Positions 44,443 to 54,732 are shown, counted from the stretch's first letter. The stretch: 64,000 bases of DNA from DASQPR01 sp963724705 (GCA_963724705.1 CAVRVS010000005.1:1-64000), one strand, 5' to 3'. Translations and numbers: made by a program. Notes: generated by a model from the sequence alone, not told the origin.

Positions 44443-44452
44443 TGCGCACGGG

Positions 44453-45299
44453 CTACGCCCGACGCAACGTCAACGTCGTCCACGCTCCAAGATGGACGTG
44501 GTCGCCGTCGCCCAGCGGAACCGGCTCGTTCGCGCGGATCGGATCGGACCCGTCGTTGACGTACGTCCCGTTGGCCGAGTCGAGGTCTACCACCGACCAG
44601 CCGCCCGCTGGCTGCGGCACAAGGAGCGCGTGCGCGTGGGACACCGCCGGGTCTTCCGGTGGTCCGGACAGGTCGATCTGTGGCTCGATGCCGCGCGACC
44701 GGCTGCGCCGGCCGATCAGGATCTGGTCGCCGTCCAGCGCGAAGCGGCGCTCGGGGCAGAAGGCGGGGAAGTTGATCGGCTCGGCGTCCGGCTCGGCCTC
44801 GTCCTGCATGCGGGCGTAGTACGTCGCGTCGGCGCTCACCACGAGCCGCCACGAAGCAGGCGGCACCGATTCGGCTGACGACTCGCCTGCTGAGCCGGTG
44901 GCCGAGCCGGTGACCGGGTCATTGTCCGGCGGAACGTCCGCAGCGGCCGACTCCGGTGATGGCACTGCGACGTCGGGTGCCAGCTGTCGCCATCAGGAGA
45001 TCGAAGCCGCAACTCTCGCAGAATCGGCCGCTGGCCGGCGTGCCGCAATCGGGGCAGGGCGTCGAACCGCTGCCGCCGTCGGGCGTCGCGGTCGACGTAT
45101 CCGTGGACGGGCTGGAAGCAGCGGCATGCGATGGCGCGGCGACGCCGCCCGACGCGGCCGGTACCGAACCCGATGCAGCCGGTACCGAACCCGATGGAAC
45201 CGGCATCCCCGATGCAAGCGGCGCGCCACCGATCGGCGTACCGCATTCGTCGCAGTAGTCGACGGACTGTGACTGGTGGCCACGGGCGCAGGTCGGCAT
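44453..45299 (-). pseudogene. Zinc-ribbon FHA-domain protein, one +1 frameshift
   Basis: Corrected, this is a 281-aa protein. The N-terminus has Cys-pair ribbons (CARGHQSQSVDYCDECG and CPDCGTPASGRFCESCG) separated by a Pro/Ser/Ala linker. The C-terminus is an FHA phosphothreonine-binding domain (ILIGRRSRSRG, AVSHAHALL, DLDSANGTYVND). One extra C in GGCACCCGAC near 44975-44977 breaks the frame between linker and FHA domain. ATG 45299 overlaps the VWA gene stop (TGATG). As last gene of the pknG operon it is a likely kinase substrate or reader. It is not obviously GarA, which is shorter and lacks ribbons. Confidence 0.8.
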
Positions 45300-46598
45300 C
45301 AGGAAGCGGCCTTCTTCACTCGGATCGTCTGCACCGAACGGACGCTGGCAAGCTCGGCATCGACGCCGGCTACGCGCTGCTTCAAGCGTACGGTGCCGGT
45401 GCGCTCGTCGACGACGTCGACCACCTTGGCCAGCAGCTTCGCGGTGTCCTCGTGACCGGATTCGGCCGCCAGTTGCACGGCGCGGCCGAGTTTCGATGTC
45501 GCGGTCTCGATGTCGCCGGCGTCGCGTGCGGCCAGACCTTCCTGGATCGCCTCGGCCAGTTCGGCCTGGCCGGTGTAGTGAGCGACGCGTTGATTGATCT
45601 GAGTGGACAGTGCGCTGTCTTCGGTCCACGTCGCGAGCACGAGCGCCTGTGCCAGGACGGTCGCCTGCGTGCCGCTGCCGGTGGCGAGGCTGACGCGTGC
45701 GGCGAGCAACTCCTCGCCAAGGGCGCCGGCCGGTACGGCGACGGACACGTGATAGTCGCGGCTCTCGGAACCCCATGCACCGGTCGGGTAGTCCCCGATG
45801 CGTTCGCTCACGGCACTTCGACGGCCGGTCAGGTCCTCGACCTGCGGAAACGCTTGCTTGACGAACCGGATCGTCGATCCGACCGGCGTCCAGAGCCGCA
45901 GCGAGACGTCGGCCAGCGACTTGCCCATGGCGGCGCTCGTCATCGGCTTGGAAGGCCGCCGGTAGGTCGCGCGGATCCTCGAGACCATCCGCGGTGCCGA
46001 GCAGAGTCGACGCCACCAGCCGCAGCTCATCGGCGACCCAGTCGTTGCCGATGCCTCGACTGTCGCAGACGAATCGACCTTCGCAGGCGCGCAATCGCTG
46101 CTGCAACACGTCCCGCGACTCATGCTGGTCGCGGCCGTCGGTGAGCATGATCGCGTGGCGGATGTCGGCCCGACTGCGGGCGAAGAGCTGGTTGGCCAGC
46201 GTGAGCCACGTTCCGATCGCCGTGCCGCCGTGCGCGACCAGTTCGGACACCGCGCGCTTGGCTTCGGCCCGGGTCTGCGGGGATGCCGCTCGCAGCTCGT
46301 TCGCGTACGGGTAGACCATCGTCGCGTCGGCGCGCCCGGCGATGACCGCGAACTCGACTCCGTCGCGCAGCGTGTCGATCGCCGTGGCGGTGGCGGCCTT
46401 GGCAGCGGCCATCTTGGTGCCCGGATTGTCCATCGAACCGGAGCAATCGATCATGATGACCTGGGCCGCCGTCGGCGCCGCCGCGACCGTACCGCCGGAC
46501 GATGTCACCGTGATCACCGCGTCGACGACCTGACCTCCGGCGGGCAGATACTGGTTCTGGAACACCTCGAGCTGGAACGTCGGCTGATCGGGGTTCAC
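45299..46598 (-). pseudogene. VWA-domain protein, one +1 frameshift
   Basis: Corrected length is 432 aa. The VWA domain begins after a beta-rich start (VNPDQPTFQLEVFQNQYLPAG) and has the MIDAS motif DCSGSM, a conserved Thr (GGTAIGTW) and the Asp in MLTDGRDQHE. The second half is a beta-sandwich (VSLRLWTPVGSTI) followed by a helical tail rich in Ala and Glu. An extra C (GG on the plus strand at 45950-45951; TTCCAAG, expected TTCAAG) shifts the frame mid-gene. GTG 46598 overlaps the phosphatase stop (GTGA) and has AGGAG seven bases upstream. Confidence 0.83.
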
Positions 46599-47896
46599 GC
46601 AATCGCTCCTTCGGGGGGTGATGTGGGCGACGGGTGGTGGTCTGGTTCCTTCCCGTGCGTGCGAACCTCCACTTCCGGAGGGTAGGGCAGCACGACAACA
46701 GTCACGTTGTCCTGACCACCGGCCTGCAGCGCGAGCCGGACAAGTTCGGACGCGACATCGATCGGGGTGCCGGCCGGTGTGGCGTCGGCGAGCTGATCCG
46801 GCTGTGGAACGTATCGATAGAGGCCGTCGCTGCACACGATGACGCGCCCCGGCCCGGGTGGGACGAGCGTGGCGGTGTGTGGCTCGGTGTCGGTGGCGTC
46901 GGCGCCGAGCCAGCGGATCAACGCACCGGCGTTCGGAGCATCGGCCGCCATCGCGACACCGGCCGCGCCAAGTTGGCCCGCGAGGGTGTCGTCGACCGTC
47001 AGGCAGGACGGACCACCCGGTGTGCCGGCGTCGGGCACCCAGTAGGCCCGGCTGTCGCCCACCCAGCCGACCGTGACGGCGGCGGTCGTGACGATCGCAG
47101 CCACGAGGGTGGTGCTCGGCGGATTCGGGTTCGCGTCGTCGCCGGCGGCCAACGCGGCGGCGCTCTGTGCCGCCGCCGTTGCGTCGTGCAGCACCGCGAC
47201 CGCTCCGCCCTGGGTCACCTCCCGGGTGCCGACGTCGTCGGTCGTCGCGAGCAGACCGCCGTCATCGGGAGCCCGTTCGGCGTCGGTGTCGGCACTGTCG
47301 CCGCCGCTGCCCGCCGCGGTGACGACCGGCTCGATCCCGGCGACGAGCCCGGGCAGAGCGGCGACGAAGACTCTCGTCGCCGCGATCGCCGCCGCGGTCG
47401 CCGCAGTGTCCGGCCGGGCCGACGACGAGACCCCGTCGCACACGACGGCCGCAGCGACCGGGCCGAGTGCGGCCAGCCCCATGGCGTCCTCGTTGTGGTG
47501 GTGGCGCGAGCCGATGTCGCTCACCGCGGCCAGTCCGCCGAGGTCGACCTCGCTGTGGTTGGCCGCGGCCGGATGCCTCGTGCCGCAGTTGTCGCAGTAG
47601 CCGTCTGGGTTGATCTCGGTGTGGTGACACGACGCGCACCCGGGTGGCGGCGGCGACGAGGTGCCGTACGCCGCCGGATTCGTCCCACCGTCCGCGTCGA
47701 CCGGCGTGGCGTCGCCGGCGGCCGTCACGTCCGGTGTGGCCGGCTCGCCCACGTCGTTCGTTCGCTCGACCGGCGCGGCGGCACCAGGCGGATCGGCGTC
47801 GACGAGCTCGTGACCGCACGCCTCGCAGTAGCGGGCGCCCGGAATCGACGCGGCACCGCAGGCCGGGCAGCGCGCCGGATCCTCTGGTGTGGTCAT
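46595..47896 (-). CDS. PP2C-type protein phosphatase with zinc ribbons
   Basis: The 433-aa product has two N-terminal Cys-pair ribbons (CPACGAASIPGARYCEACG and CASCHHTEINPDGYCDNCG), then a PP2C serine/threonine phosphatase domain: SDIGSRHHHNEDAMG, VVCDGVSSS, GWVGDSRAYW, VCSDGLYRY and QDNVTVVVLPYP. The metal-binding aspartates are present. It should reverse PknG phosphorylation. ATG 47896 is 37 bases after pknG. The ribbons match those of the operon's kinase and FHA protein, suggesting a shared docking mode. Confidence 0.92.
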   Translation of the reverse strand: MTTPEDPARCPACGAASIPGARYCEACGHELVDADPPGAAAPVERTNDVGEPATPDVTAAGDATPVDADGGTNPAAYGTSSPPPPGCASCHHTEINPDGYCDNCGTRHPAAANHSEVDLGGLAAVSDIGSRHHHNEDAMGLAALGPVAAAVVCDGVSSSARPDTAATAAAIAATRVFVAALPGLVAGIEPVVTAAGSGGDSADTDAERAPDDGGLLATTDDVGTREVTQGGAVAVLHDATAAAQSAAALAAGDDANPNPPSTTLVAAIVTTAAVTVGWVGDSRAYWVPDAGTPGGPSCLTVDDTLAGQLGAAGVAMAADAPNAGALIRWLGADATDTEPHTATLVPPGPGRVIVCSDGLYRYVPQPDQLADATPAGTPIDVASELVRLALQAGGQDNVTVVVLPYPPEVEVRTHGKEPDHHPSPTSPPEGAIA

Positions 47897-47933
47897 TGCC
47901 GGGCCGGTCCGGCTGTGGCGGCTGAGCAGCGCA

Positions 47934-50328
47934 TCACACCATCGTCCATGGACGCACCGCATTCGCACGGTCGACGAGCGCATATCGCGCCAACGTGTCA
48001 GTCTGCATCGCGGCCAGCGCGCGATAGGCCCGTTCCAGGCCCAGCCGCAGTTCCCGCTCGTTGAGTCGGTGACCGAGCAGGCGTGAGGCGCTATTGAGCG
48101 CGACCGCTCGCTGCGGTGACCGCTGTGCCGGCACCGAGCCGGCGCGCTTCGCGCCACCCGCGCGCCCGGCGTCGGCCGGACCATCCTCGGGTACGCCGAT
48201 CCAGGTCAGCGCGGCCCGGAACATCTCGACCGACAGGCTGGCCTGCCGTTCGGCGTCGAGACGCAGCCGCTGGAGCCGGCTGGACGCGTCGACGAAATCA
48301 TGTTCGTCGCTCGCGTCCTCCAGCCGGGTACGCAGCGCAGCGACCTGCGCCGCGATGTATTGGATCGACGTGTCCGGCACTTCGTCCAGCACCGCGACCG
48401 CGGCCGCGTGATCGCCGGTGTCGACCCGGGTCCGAGCCAGACCGAACGCGGCGCTGACATACTCGCGATCGACCCGCCAGATCCGTTCGTAGAGCCGTGC
48501 GGCGCCCGCTCGGTCGCCCGCGAGTTCGAGGCTCGCGGCCAGTGCCAGTCGCGGTGCGATCTCGCCCGGCAGCGCCGAGTAGACATCGTCGAAACAGCCG
48601 CGCGCGAGCGGAACGTCGGCCGAGGCGAGCGCGATCAGGCCGCGGTACCAGTCGATGCGCCAGTCGTTGGGCGACTCGCGTGCGGCCGCCCGCAACTCGT
48701 CGGCCGCCTCGGCGAGATGTTCGTCTTCGAGATAGGCGCGGGTGAGTGCGAGCGAGACCTCGATGCTTCGATGGTCGATGCCGGACAACGCACGGATCGT
48801 CTGCGCGGTGTCGCTCGCGGTCAGCGTGGCCAGAAACGCGGCGCCCGGATCGGTCGGATCCACCAGTGGCAACGGCAGCGCGGCGGCCACGTCGGAGCCG
48901 GCAGGTGGCGACGTGTGCGGACCGAACGTACGTCGGCCGGGCGTGAACAAGCCGGACGAGGCCGGGCGCGGCTGACCGTCGGCCGCACTCAGCACCTCGC
49001 GGAGGACACCGATCAGTTGTTCGGCCATGTCGCCGGCCGACGCGAAACGCTTGCGACGATCGCGGTGCGTGGCGCGCTGCAGGAACCGGCAGTACGACTC
49101 CTCGGCCTGCAGCAACGGCACGTCGGCCACGGGCGGGAGCGTGTCGGCGAATCGCGTCGTGAATCCGGCGAAGTCGAAGCTCAGGACGGCGAGCGTACGG
49201 CCGACGGTGTAGAGATCCGATCCGATCGACGGCCCGACGGCGGCCAGCTCCGGCGCCTGGTATCCCGGCGTGCCGTACAAGGCGGACTGCTCGTCGCCGA
49301 CGCGGCGTACGGCACCGAGGTCGATCAGCTTCAACTGCTCCTCGGCATGGATCACGTTGTCCGGCTTGAAGTCGCAGAAGAGCAGATCGCGATCGTGCAG
49401 GTAGCCAAGGGCCGGGAGCACCTCGAGGCCGTACGCCAGGACCTGCGACAACGGCAGCGGGGTACGCCGACCGTCCGGACCGCGGTGCGCCAGCGCGAGA
49501 TCCCGCAGCGACCGTCCGCCGACGTACTCCATGACGATGTAGCCGACCTGTTCGCCGGTGATCGGGTCCGGATGGTTGGCGAAGTCGTGAATCTTCACGA
49601 TGTTCGGGTGGTCGACCTCGACGAGGAATCGGCGCTCGGCGACGGCCGCGGCCATTGCATCGGCATCGCCGGAATTGATCAGTCCCTTGAGGACGACCCA
49701 GCGGTCGCTGCCGGCGTCGGAGATATTGCGGTCGCGTCCGAGATAGATCCAGCCGAGGCCGCCGTGGGCCAGCGCGCCGAGAATCTCGTAGCGCTTGTCG
49801 AGCACGTCGCCCGGTTTCAGCGCTGGGACGAACGAGTACGGCGTCCGATCGCGCGGACAGAATCCCTGCGTACGTCCGGGCTGGCCGTCGCGGCCCCGGC
49901 CGACCGGCTCACCACAGGCCGTACAGAAGCGCTGCGCCTCCGGCACGGCGGGATCCGGCAGGACCGCACTAGCCGGGTCACGCAACGGCACCGGCGGAAC
50001 GGCCACCAGGTTGGCGCCGAGGCGTCCACGACCCCGGCTACCACTGCGGCTGCCACGCGTCGAGCCACTGGTGCCGCCGAATCGTCGATCCCGACGATCC
50101 CGTCGATCCCGACATCGCCGCGGAGCCGACGGTCGCCGCCAGCGTGGCGGCACCTCGACTCGCCAACGACGCTCCCGACGGCTCGGCCACGCCGGGAGTT
50201 GGTCCGCCCGCCGCCGTCGCCGAACCCGACTGTGCAGGGATGCCGGATGGCGCCTTGTGCCCGCATTCGTCGCAGTAACCATCGGCGGCGTAGTGGCCGG
50301 CGCATCCGGGTCGTTCGCATGCTGTCAT
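47934..50328 (-). CDS. pknG: Serine/threonine protein kinase PknG, N-terminal +1 frameshift
   Basis: Corrected length is 797 aa. Order: a Cys ribbon (CERPGCAGHYAADGYCDECG), a Ser/Gly/Ala-rich linker, RGRLGANLVAVPPVP, and a rubredoxin-like CTACGEPVG with a degenerate second knuckle (GFCPRD). The kinase domain has LAHGGLGWIYLGRD, Lys in WVVLKGL, LLFCDFKPDNVI and LIDLGAVR in place of DFG, typical of PknG. A TPR domain ends the protein. A single extra base near 50075-50085 separates the ribbon from the kinase frame. ATG 50328 overlaps the upstream stop (TGATG). PknG phosphorylates the GarA/OdhI regulator of 2-oxoglutarate dehydrogenase. Confidence 0.93.
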
Positions 50329-51638
50329 CACGTCGCCTCGTTCCCACCGGTGATCGGTCCGGCGCCGAGAAGGCCGGCCAGCGTCGTCTGATAGGCGACC
50401 ACGGCCTTCGTCGCGGCCGACAGATCGCACGGCGCGGTGTAGAGCAGGGTCCGCGCCTGTACGTGCAACGGTCCGAGGTCGTCGTGTTCGTCGAGATGGT
50501 AGGTGGCGGCCTTGGCGCGGTAGCCGTCGAGTCGACCCCGCAACTCGTCGCGGCGGGCCACCAGCCCATCGGCTGCGGCCCGCAATTCCCGGGCGCGCTC
50601 GATCGCCCGCTCGGTCGAGGCGCGTACGGTGGCCGCGTCGTCGGCGAGACGTCGCCATTGCTGCTGGGCGTGCAAGCCGTCCAGTTCACCGATGCGGTTG
50701 CGGAGCACGGCCGCCGAGTCCGGCGGTGGCGGTAGGCCGGGTGCGGCGATCTTCTCCGCCGCGCGAACGAACGCGGCCGCGGTTTCCGCCTCCTCTTCGG
50801 CCAGCACGTCCACGTCGGCGAGCAGTGCCTCGATCCGGCTCGGATAGCTGTCCCGCAGGCCCGACTCCGTACGCAGGCGGGCGGTCGCGGTCGCGATGTC
50901 GGCGGCGAGTTCCGTGGCCTCGCGCTGGATCTCGGCGGCCGCCACACCGTTCGGCGCGTACGTCAACGGATCGGCTAACACCTGCTCACGCAGCAATGCC
51001 GTGCGCTGCTCCAGCGGCGCGACCGCGCCGCCGTCGCCGAGACCACGGGCCAGGTCGGACAGGGCCGTCATCGACGCGGTGAGGCTGGCAACGGCGGCCG
51101 ATGCGGCGTTGGCAGCACGGCCGGTTTCCTCCAGCCGTCGAGTCGCCGCCGCGCACCGGGTCTGGAGACCCATGGCCAGGTCGCCGACGCGCACCGCGCC
51201 GACGATCCGGCCGGGTCCGGCCGACCCGACCGGGCTCGACGGATCGGATCCGATGAACCCGGCACCGCTCGCATTGACGCCGCGCTGCCCGGCCGCGAGC
51301 GATACGGTCACCGGAAGGCCGGCGTTGTCGACCGCCACCACCGGGCCGGCCAGCAACCGGTCCAGATCGATCCAGCGGGCATCGGACGGGCGGAACTGCG
51401 ATCGGAGCGCGCGAGCCTGCTCCAGGATGTCGCCGATCGTGGTGAACTGCGCCCACATCACGCCGACGTCGAAGAGCACCGCCTCGCGCATCTGGTTGGT
51501 GCGGCCGGTGTACATCGACGCGCGAAGGTACGTCAGCGTCGGATGGCTGTCGACGGCGTACATGGCGGTGGCCAGCCGGTCGTAGACGGCTCCGATGGTG
51601 GCGAGGAGCCGGTCGGCTTCGTCACGGGTGATCGCCAT
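50328..51638 (-). CDS. Coiled-coil protein of the pknG operon, unknown function
   Basis: The 436-aa product has no signal or membrane segment. It is Ala/Arg/Glu/Leu-rich and strongly helical, with probable coiled coils around residues 200-290 and 310-400 (for example AAEIQREATELAADIATATA). A short beta-like insert (VVAVDNAGLPVTVSLAAGQR) lies near residue 95. I recognise no family. It sits between glnH and pknG with near-zero spacing, so it may scaffold the sensor and kinase. ATG 51638 (MAITRDEADRLLATIGAVYD) is seven bases after glnH. Confidence 0.8.
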   Translation of the reverse strand: MAITRDEADRLLATIGAVYDRLATAMYAVDSHPTLTYLRASMYTGRTNQMREAVLFDVGVMWAQFTTIGDILEQARALRSQFRPSDARWIDLDRLLAGPVVAVDNAGLPVTVSLAAGQRGVNASGAGFIGSDPSSPVGSAGPGRIVGAVRVGDLAMGLQTRCAAATRRLEETGRAANAASAAVASLTASMTALSDLARGLGDGGAVAPLEQRTALLREQVLADPLTYAPNGVAAAEIQREATELAADIATATARLRTESGLRDSYPSRIEALLADVDVLAEEEAETAAAFVRAAEKIAAPGLPPPPDSAAVLRNRIGELDGLHAQQQWRRLADDAATVRASTERAIERARELRAAADGLVARRDELRGRLDGYRAKAATYHLDEHDDLGPLHVQARTLLYTAPCDLSAATKAVVAYQTTLAGLLGAGPITGGNEAT

Positions 51639-51645
51639 GGCAGCC

Positions 51646-52662
51646 CTAGTTCGCGTACTGCGCGATCGGCGGCGCAGGCGCGGGCGAGTTGAGCCAATGG
51701 GTGTAGATCGCCGCCCAACCACCGTCTGACCGCAGTTGCGCCAGCACACCGTTGACGAACTCGACCAGATCGGGCGCGTGGAGATCCATCGCGAGACCGT
51801 ACGGCTCCTTGGTGAAGTTTGTCGTGAGCAGGAGCTTGGTGCTCGGGTCCTGGGCCGCGAGCCCGCGCAGGATCGTGTCATCGGTCGAGATGGCCGACAC
51901 CTGCCCCTGCTGCAGCATCACGAGGCAGTCGGTCCAATCGTTGACGGCCACCGGCACCGGCCGGGACGCGATCGCCGCGATGTTTGCGATCGACGTGCTG
52001 CCGGCCGCGGCGCAGACCTTCCGGCCGCCGAGGTCGGCCAGCCCGGTGAGTCCGGAGTCCTTGCGCACCAGTACATTCTGCCCGGCGTCGTAGTAGATCG
52101 TGGAGAATGCCACCTGCCGGAGGCGGTCACACGTGACCGTCATCGTGTCGGCCACCAGATCGACGGTGTGATTGACGACGTCCGGGATGCGCTGGGCGGC
52201 CGTGATCGACACGAACTGGATCTTATTCGGATCGCCGAAGATGGCCTTCGCGATCGCGTGCGCGATGTCGATATCGAAGCCGACGATCTGGCCGCTCGCC
52301 GGGTCGCGATAGCCGAACTTGTACGTGTTCTGGTCGACGCCGACACGCAGCGTGCCGCGGGCCTGGATCCGCGCCATGGTGCTGCCGGCCGGCATCCGTC
52401 CGGGCGCGGGCAGTGCACCGGCCGGTCGCCGGCTTGACGCGTACGGATTGCAGGCTGGCGCACCGGATCCCGAAGCGGTCGGTGCGGGCAACTTCGCCGG
52501 GTCCTGCACGCCTTGTGGCTCGGGCACGTGGGCGGTGACGCTCGCGTTGCCGGGCCCGGCGTTGGCCGCGGGCGACGAGCAGGCGACCATGCTGGCGCCG
52601 AGCAGAATCGCCACGGCGGCGGCCGCTATCGGGCGTCGGACTCGCACGCGCCGGGTCGTCAT
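51646..52662 (-). CDS. glnH: Glutamate/aspartate-binding lipoprotein GlnH
   Basis: The 338-aa product is a secreted lipoprotein: the lipobox MVAC puts the lipid on Cys28. A solute-binding family 3 domain follows (TLRVGVDQNTYKFGYRDP, VGFDIDIAHAIAKAIFGD, AYFxx-type later lobe with PYGLAMDLHAPDLVEFVN). In relatives GlnH binds Asp/Glu and signals through GlnX to PknG. No ABC permease or ATPase is nearby, which supports sensing rather than uptake. The start overlaps the glnX stop (ATGA). Confidence 0.9.
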   Translation of the reverse strand: MTTRRVRVRRPIAAAAVAILLGASMVACSSPAANAGPGNASVTAHVPEPQGVQDPAKLPAPTASGSGAPACNPYASSRRPAGALPAPGRMPAGSTMARIQARGTLRVGVDQNTYKFGYRDPASGQIVGFDIDIAHAIAKAIFGDPNKIQFVSITAAQRIPDVVNHTVDLVADTMTVTCDRLRQVAFSTIYYDAGQNVLVRKDSGLTGLADLGGRKVCAAAGSTSIANIAAIASRPVPVAVNDWTDCLVMLQQGQVSAISTDDTILRGLAAQDPSTKLLLTTNFTKEPYGLAMDLHAPDLVEFVNGVLAQLRSDGGWAAIYTHWLNSPAPAPPIAQYAN

Positions 52663-53936
52663 CGATACTCCGCAATTCGCCGCTGGACGCCGATCGCAGC
52701 GCCGCCGAGCGTCAGCAGCGTCAATATGACCACGACGATACCGACGATGCGGATGCTTCGGGCGGCCGCCGCGGCCTGCTCGGTGAACGTCGCGTCGCTG
52801 GCCCGGATGCCGGTCGCGAGATCGTCGTCCAACCGGGTGAAGGCATCCGACGCCGGGCCGGTCGCCGCGGTCACCGCGACCGGGTAGTTTCCGCCGTCGT
52901 CGTCTTTCCGCAGACCCGTGTGTACCGTCTGCCACGCCGCAACGTCGCTGACCGCTCGGCGGATTGCGGCCCGTACCGTCGGATCGGTTGCCGTGGACGC
53001 GGCGTGGCCGAGCCGGCCGCCGTCACCGTTCGTGCCGACGAGGTCGGCCATGGTTTTCTGAAAATCCTGCTCGAAGGCGCCGCCGGAACCCCGCGCGACC
53101 AGGGTGAGGGCCTCGTCCGCCCGGGCCTGTAGTGCGTCGATGCGTGCCGTTGCGAGCGCCTGGACCTGGCTGGAACCAGCGGCCTGCGCCGAATTCAGAT
53201 GCGAATGCAGGCCCAACCACGCGATGTTCTGATAGATCAGTGCCGCGAGCAGGGCGAGTGTCGCCGCGGCGAGTCCAGGGTTGACGAGCCGGCGGGTACG
53301 CCGAGTCAGGTAGCGCTGCGCGAAGACGAGTGCAGCCAATGCGACAACGCCCAGCAGTACGGCGATGTATGGATACTGCGCGCCGGCGTTGTGGTCGCTT
53401 GCCAGTCGCTGCGTCTGTGTCGAATAGACGTCCTCCGCCGCCGGCAGCAATGTGGCGCGCATGAGGCCGGAGGCTTCCCGAAGGTAGGCCGCACCGACCG
53501 GATAGCCGAGCCGATTGTTCGTGCGTGCCGTCTCGACCAGCCCGGTGTAGACGGGCAGCTCGGTGGCGAGTACGTCAAGCCGCTGCGTCGATTTCGTTGA
53601 GCCGCCGGACGCGCCCGCGGTGACCTCGGCCAATGCCGTTCCGGCGGCGGCGATGTCGGAGTCGTAGCGCTGCCGCGACGCGGCGGTTTCGGCACCGGGG
53701 GTCAGGAACGCGGTGGCGGCGGTTGCGTCCGCGTCGGACAGTGCACGATAGAGGGACTGTGCGCTGACCGTTAGCGGGCCGCTCGAATCCTGGACGCTCG
53801 AGACGTCGGCGTTCGCCTGGTTCGAGCCGGTGAAGGCAGTGATGCCATAGGCGATGCCGAGCAACAACAGGACGATCAGCGCGGCGGTGAGGCGGCCCGG
53901 CGTGCTGCGCACGATCGCCCGGAGCCGTTGAACCAT
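52659..53936 (-). CDS. glnX: GlnX-like transmembrane signalling protein
   Basis: The 425-aa membrane protein has four helices: near residues 18-38 (ALIVLLLLGIAYGITAFTG), a central pair (YIAVLLGVVALAALVFAQ; AAATLALLAALIYQNIAWLG) and a C-terminal one (IVGIVVVILTLLTLGGAAIG). Two helical extracytoplasmic domains lie between them. This is the GlnX (Rv0412c-like) layout. It should pass the GlnH ligand signal to cytoplasmic PknG. ATG 53936 has GAGGGG six bases upstream and starts the seven-gene operon. Confidence 0.88.
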   Translation of the reverse strand: MVQRLRAIVRSTPGRLTAALIVLLLLGIAYGITAFTGSNQANADVSSVQDSSGPLTVSAQSLYRALSDADATAATAFLTPGAETAASRQRYDSDIAAAGTALAEVTAGASGGSTKSTQRLDVLATELPVYTGLVETARTNNRLGYPVGAAYLREASGLMRATLLPAAEDVYSTQTQRLASDHNAGAQYPYIAVLLGVVALAALVFAQRYLTRRTRRLVNPGLAAATLALLAALIYQNIAWLGLHSHLNSAQAAGSSQVQALATARIDALQARADEALTLVARGSGGAFEQDFQKTMADLVGTNGDGGRLGHAASTATDPTVRAAIRRAVSDVAAWQTVHTGLRKDDDGGNYPVAVTAATGPASDAFTRLDDDLATGIRASDATFTEQAAAAARSIRIVGIVVVILTLLTLGGAAIGVQRRIAEYR

Positions 53937-54177
53937 GTGCTACCCCTCGCCGTTGCCCGTGGCGGCAACCGTAGCTGGTGTCGGCAAATCGCGCGTGCCC
54001 CACCCAGCCACGGATCGTCGACCGCTCGGTCATGTTCGAGCTACGCGCGAAAGGGCCGGAGACATGGCACGGGCCGGGACTTGGGCATGGCATCGGCGGT
54101 AGATAGGGCACCGGCCGGGTCCGCGCCCGGTAGATGTCGGCGCGGCCCGGCCGGGCCGGATGTGCATCAACCAGGTG

Positions 54178-54480
54178 TCAGCTCGCCACCTTGGCGGCGA
54201 TCACGTCGATCATCTTGAGCGTTGGCGGCTCGGACAGCAGTTCGTCGGCCTTCGCCATCAGCGCCGCCGCGATCGGGCCGTCGAGGTGGGCCTGCCGCCC
54301 GGCGTCGTCGTTGAAGACGTCGAAGATGCCGTACGTCTGCTCGTCGATCTTGATGGCGAACCATGCAATCGTGCCGGGCTCCTGTTCGGCGAGTGGCAGC
54401 GCGCTCTGCAGGAACGCGGCGAGTTCAGCTTCCTTGCCGGGCTTGGCAACGGTCGTGGCAAGAATTCCTTTGGTAACCAT
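54178..54480 (-). CDS. Antibiotic biosynthesis monooxygenase (ABM) domain protein
   Basis: A 100-aa single-domain protein of the dimeric alpha/beta-barrel (ABM/YgiN-like) class: GILATTVAKPGKEAELAAFL, EPGTIAWFAIKIDEQTYGIF and DDAGRQAHLDGPIAAALMA. Members act as quinol monooxygenases or bind small aromatics; the substrate is unknown. ATG 54480 has AGGAGG five bases upstream. The 241 bases between it and glnX hold the glnX promoter and a perfect 16-bp palindrome CGGCCCGGCCGGGCCG. Confidence 0.88.
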   Translation of the reverse strand: MVTKGILATTVAKPGKEAELAAFLQSALPLAEQEPGTIAWFAIKIDEQTYGIFDVFNDDAGRQAHLDGPIAAALMAKADELLSEPPTLKMIDVIAAKVAS

Positions 54481-54732
54481 GGTGCCTCCTAGATGTCGGC
54501 GACCCGCGCGAAATCACACTACGTCCGCTCGCCCGGGTGCCGCCCGGCGATCTACCCTCGGTGACTACGGGCGGGCCGACCCTCCCGGTGCTTCGGGGTG
54601 CATGCGGTTCCCGGCGTTTCGGGATCATCGCCGCCGCGGTCAAGATCGCCGCTTCACTCGGGCGATCAGTAAAGAACCCTCACTGTTACGCTCGGCCGAT
54701 ACCCCCAGTCGACCGCGGATAGGACTTGCCAA

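Noticed and set aside
45299..50328. Separate small genes from each frame fragment of pknG, VWA and FHA
   Set aside because: Fragments join exactly into family-length proteins after removing one base, and downstream fragments lack their own ribosome sites.
48300..50735. 811-codon open frame antisense to pknG
   Set aside because: It overlaps a well-supported kinase and has Arg/Gly/Val-rich composition without motifs; a shadow of high GC3.
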